From assembly GCF_001045555.1 (NCBI RefSeq), contig NZ_LFBU01000001.1, positions 558,001 to 622,000 on the forward strand: a DNA stretch of 64,000 nucleotides. The letters run 5' to 3'. Origin of the DNA: Marinobacter subterrani (lineage in GTDB: Bacteria > Pseudomonadota > Gammaproteobacteria > Pseudomonadales > Oleiphilaceae). Position numbers and translations under genes: made by a program. Below are positions 62,555 to 64,000 of this stretch, piece after piece (within the stretch, counting starts at the first letter, position 1; every line of letters starts with the position of its first letter). The notes under the pieces were generated by a model. That model did no database searches. It had not been told where the DNA came from and saw only the letters and a list, made by a program, of their open reading frames with translations.

Positions 62555-63394
62555 CTATGGTCGGGTTGCCGGTCCTACAACAGGCAGGCCATTGCTCATG
62601 TAGGTCAGGAAGTATTCGAGATTTCGGTATTCCTCGCTCTGGGCTGGCAGCGGTTCTGCCCGGACATTGTTATTGCAGCCTGCGAACCGGCGATGCAACG
62701 TACCCAGCTCGCCCCATTTGGAACGGTGTACCGGAAAGTTTGCCGGTTGACCCAACGCTGGCGACAGAAAGTCCGCCCGAATCCATTTGCCGGGATTCTG
62801 GACATGGCAGCTGGCGCAGGAAAAATTCAGCTGTCCCCGTCGGCTGTAGTAGAACTTCTTGCCATCCTGATAAGCAGCCATTGCATCGGGATCATCCGGG
62901 ACCTTGATATTGATGGGTTTGCCCTTGGAGGTGGATGCCATGTAAGCGGAAATCGATGCTATCGCCCCTTTCTTCCATCTCAGGGGCTCTTCACCATTGG
63001 CCTCGCGACAGCGGTTTATGGCGAGCTCAAGAGTAATAACTTCGTTCTTCTCCGTGTCGAAGTACGGATAGTTCTGGCGGATCCCGATGCCGCCGTTTTC
63101 GAAACAGCTGGCGTAGGTCTTGCCATTGGCAAACGGCGTCTCGAACATTTCCTTCCCGTCCGCAACCGCAAATTCATAGGGCGGGAAATCCTGCATGGAT
63201 TCCCACTGGCTGCGGCGGTCTTCGTTCAGCGCGTACTGGCCGTTCACGAACTCCTCGAAAGGCACGTCCGGGAACATCTGCTTGAAGTATTCAACCGCTT
63301 CTTTCCGGTCTTCTTCCGGTGTCGAACCCGCCAGTGCCTGGGGCATGGCCAGTGCCGCCCCGAGAGCGACCAGAATGATTTTCGCTTTAAGCAT
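62555..63394 (-). CDS. soxA: L-cysteine S-thiosulfotransferase subunit SoxA
   Basis: 279-residue periplasmic c-type cytochrome subunit that, with SoxX, joins thiosulfate to the SoxY cysteine. Signal peptide (IILVALGAALAMPQALA) follows ATG 63394, which has GAGGAGG seven bases ahead. One heme motif, CASCH, is present in the C-terminal domain, and the active-site Cys ligand is in RRFAGCNNN. The N-terminal domain lacks CxxCH, so this is the mono-heme type. 25 bases separate it from soxK. The partner soxX is not in the window and would lie upstream of soxY or elsewhere. Confidence 0.94.
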   Translation of the reverse strand: MLKAKIILVALGAALAMPQALAGSTPEEDRKEAVEYFKQMFPDVPFEEFVNGQYALNEDRRSQWESMQDFPPYEFAVADGKEMFETPFANGKTYASCFENGGIGIRQNYPYFDTEKNEVITLELAINRCREANGEEPLRWKKGAIASISAYMASTSKGKPINIKVPDDPDAMAAYQDGKKFYYSRRGQLNFSCASCHVQNPGKWIRADFLSPALGQPANFPVHRSKWGELGTLHRRFAGCNNNVRAEPLPAQSEEYRNLEYFLTYMSNGLPVVGPATRP

Positions 63395-63445
63395 GTCCAA
63401 TCCTCCTCTTCGGCGATTCAGGATGATCCTGCCCGCCGAAAATCT

Positions 63446-63757
63446 TCAGGCGATTGTTGCGATGGTTGAATCGCTCTCACCCTCGTTATCGATCCAACTG
63501 ATGGTGAGCTTGTCACCTTTTTTGGCCCCTTCGAATCGACACTCCAGGAACGGATCCTTGGATACCGCAGGGCCCCACTCGGCAACAAATACATCCTTGC
63601 CGTTATGGGAAACGGTCAGAACCTGAATGAAATGGGCTGGAATGACATTGCCCGCCGAATCCTTTACAAACCCTGAATCCATAGGGTGTCGAACCAGGGT
63701 CTTCAGCGATGTCACACCGCCACTCTCTACTGCACGAACTCTGATACTGGACGCCAT
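63446..63757 (-). CDS. soxZ: thiosulfate oxidation carrier subunit SoxZ
   Basis: 103 residues, no signal peptide: SSIRVRAVESGGVTSLKTLV, HPMDSGFVKD, HFIQVLTVSHNGKDVF and KKGDKLTISWIDNEGESDST, a beta-sandwich that pairs with SoxY and is co-exported with it by the Tat pathway. AGGAG precedes ATG 63757. It lies between soxY (25 bases upstream) and soxA (51 bases downstream). Confidence 0.94.
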   Translation of the reverse strand: MASSIRVRAVESGGVTSLKTLVRHPMDSGFVKDSAGNVIPAHFIQVLTVSHNGKDVFVAEWGPAVSKDPFLECRFEGAKKGDKLTISWIDNEGESDSTIATIA

Positions 63758-63782
63758 TGTTATTCTCCTGTCCGGTTGGCTG

Positions 63783-64000
63783 TTAGCCGCCGCAGCCGCC
63801 AACGGTAACTTTCACGTTCTGGGTCGCCTTGTAGGCTTTTCCGTCCGAAATCACGACCGCCACCACATCCGTCGTTTCCGCCATCTTCAGGCGGTTCGAT
63901 ACAAATGGCAGTGTGCCTTCCGGAATTTGAAAAGAGGCCGCCAGGGCATTGGGGTTCTTGGCGACCAGCAAGGCAATGCCGGATACGTTCGGAAGCGTGG
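63783..64000 (-). CDS. soxY: thiosulfate oxidation carrier protein SoxY (partial, 5' end outside window)
   Basis: C-terminal ~71 residues of the sulfur carrier. The frame is open to the window edge. It ends KVTVGGCGG, the flexible swinging arm whose cysteine carries the sulfur intermediates through the Sox cycle; upstream LPFVSNRLKMAETTDVVAVV is typical. It is the first gene visible of the minus-strand sox cluster; the start, Tat signal and any soxX or soxCD genes lie beyond 64000. Confidence 0.94.
   Translation of the reverse strand, partial: TLPNVSGIALLVAKNPNALAASFQIPEGTLPFVSNRLKMAETTDVVAVVISDGKAYKATQNVKVTVGGCGG

Overview
The window reads as a chromosome segment of a marine gammaproteobacterium. 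Marinobacter is my best guess, from codon use, an acidic proteome, an RND efflux and PepSY complement and a sox cluster; this is inference, with no database search. Ordinary chromosome lies at both ends (about 1-17.4 kb and 57.6-64 kb). The middle 40 kb is a composite accessory region of insertion sequences, integron cassettes without an integron integrase, and a defence-rich mobile island.

Left core (1-17.4 kb): an OmpR-type regulator divergent from a PepSY / DUF2271 / membrane flavoreductase operon; a PRC-barrel protein; a 24-residue membrane peptide; a matrixin-type protease; an NADP-isocitrate dehydrogenase relative; an ACT-domain protein; an AraC regulator divergent from a complete RND efflux operon (adaptor, pump, outer-membrane channel); and an unusual quinone-reductase/UbiA prenyltransferase fusion.

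Accessory region part 1 (17.5-31.5 kb): a tyrosine recombinase with a nonsense codon near its likely start, an intact IS3 element (3-bp ATT duplication), a DUF4041 gene cut off by a deleted IS21 element, then a cassette array with seven recognisable attC sites (GNAT, SRPBCC, an HEPN-like protein, DUF6624-like, a reverse-strand DUF3892-like gene under a perfect SOS box, a two-helix membrane protein). After it come a PAS-PAS-GGDEF gene fused at its end to an IS6 remnant, and a GIY-YIG-like gene interrupted by a complete IS21 element with a 5-bp GGGGC duplication.

Accessory region part 2 (31.5-57.5 kb): on the minus strand a type I restriction operon (half-HsdS, HsdM, HsdS, a GmrSD-like DUF262/DUF1524 nuclease, N-terminal HsdR) lies downstream of three overlapping large tyrosine-recombinase genes and a small coiled-coil gene. 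Beyond them are a plasmid-like patch, another IS3, two reverse-oriented HEPN-like cassettes with attC sites, and an IS110 element. The C-terminal half of HsdR follows at 49.0 kb on the plus strand, then a YgjP-like metalloprotease, an orphan DUF1778 antitoxin, a Ser/Thr-kinase-like gene coupled to a TPR gene, and a membrane protein.

The main structural conclusion is that 31.55-49.01 kb has been inverted. The two hsdR halves face each other across it, both breakpoints carry the same 12 bases in inverted orientation, and turning the segment back rejoins the restriction operon and puts both attC clusters in one direction. In that restored order a 140-bp sequence upstream of the recombinases and an 80%-identical copy at 55.8 kb become direct repeats bounding a roughly 24-kb island whose cargo is restriction-modification, a modified-DNA nuclease and the kinase-TPR pair.

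Right core (57.6-64 kb, minus strand): thiosulfate-oxidation genes soxY (partial), soxZ, soxA, soxK-like, soxB, then DsrE-like, GlcG/HbpS-like, DsbG-like and metallo-beta-lactamase-fold proteins, apparently one operon.
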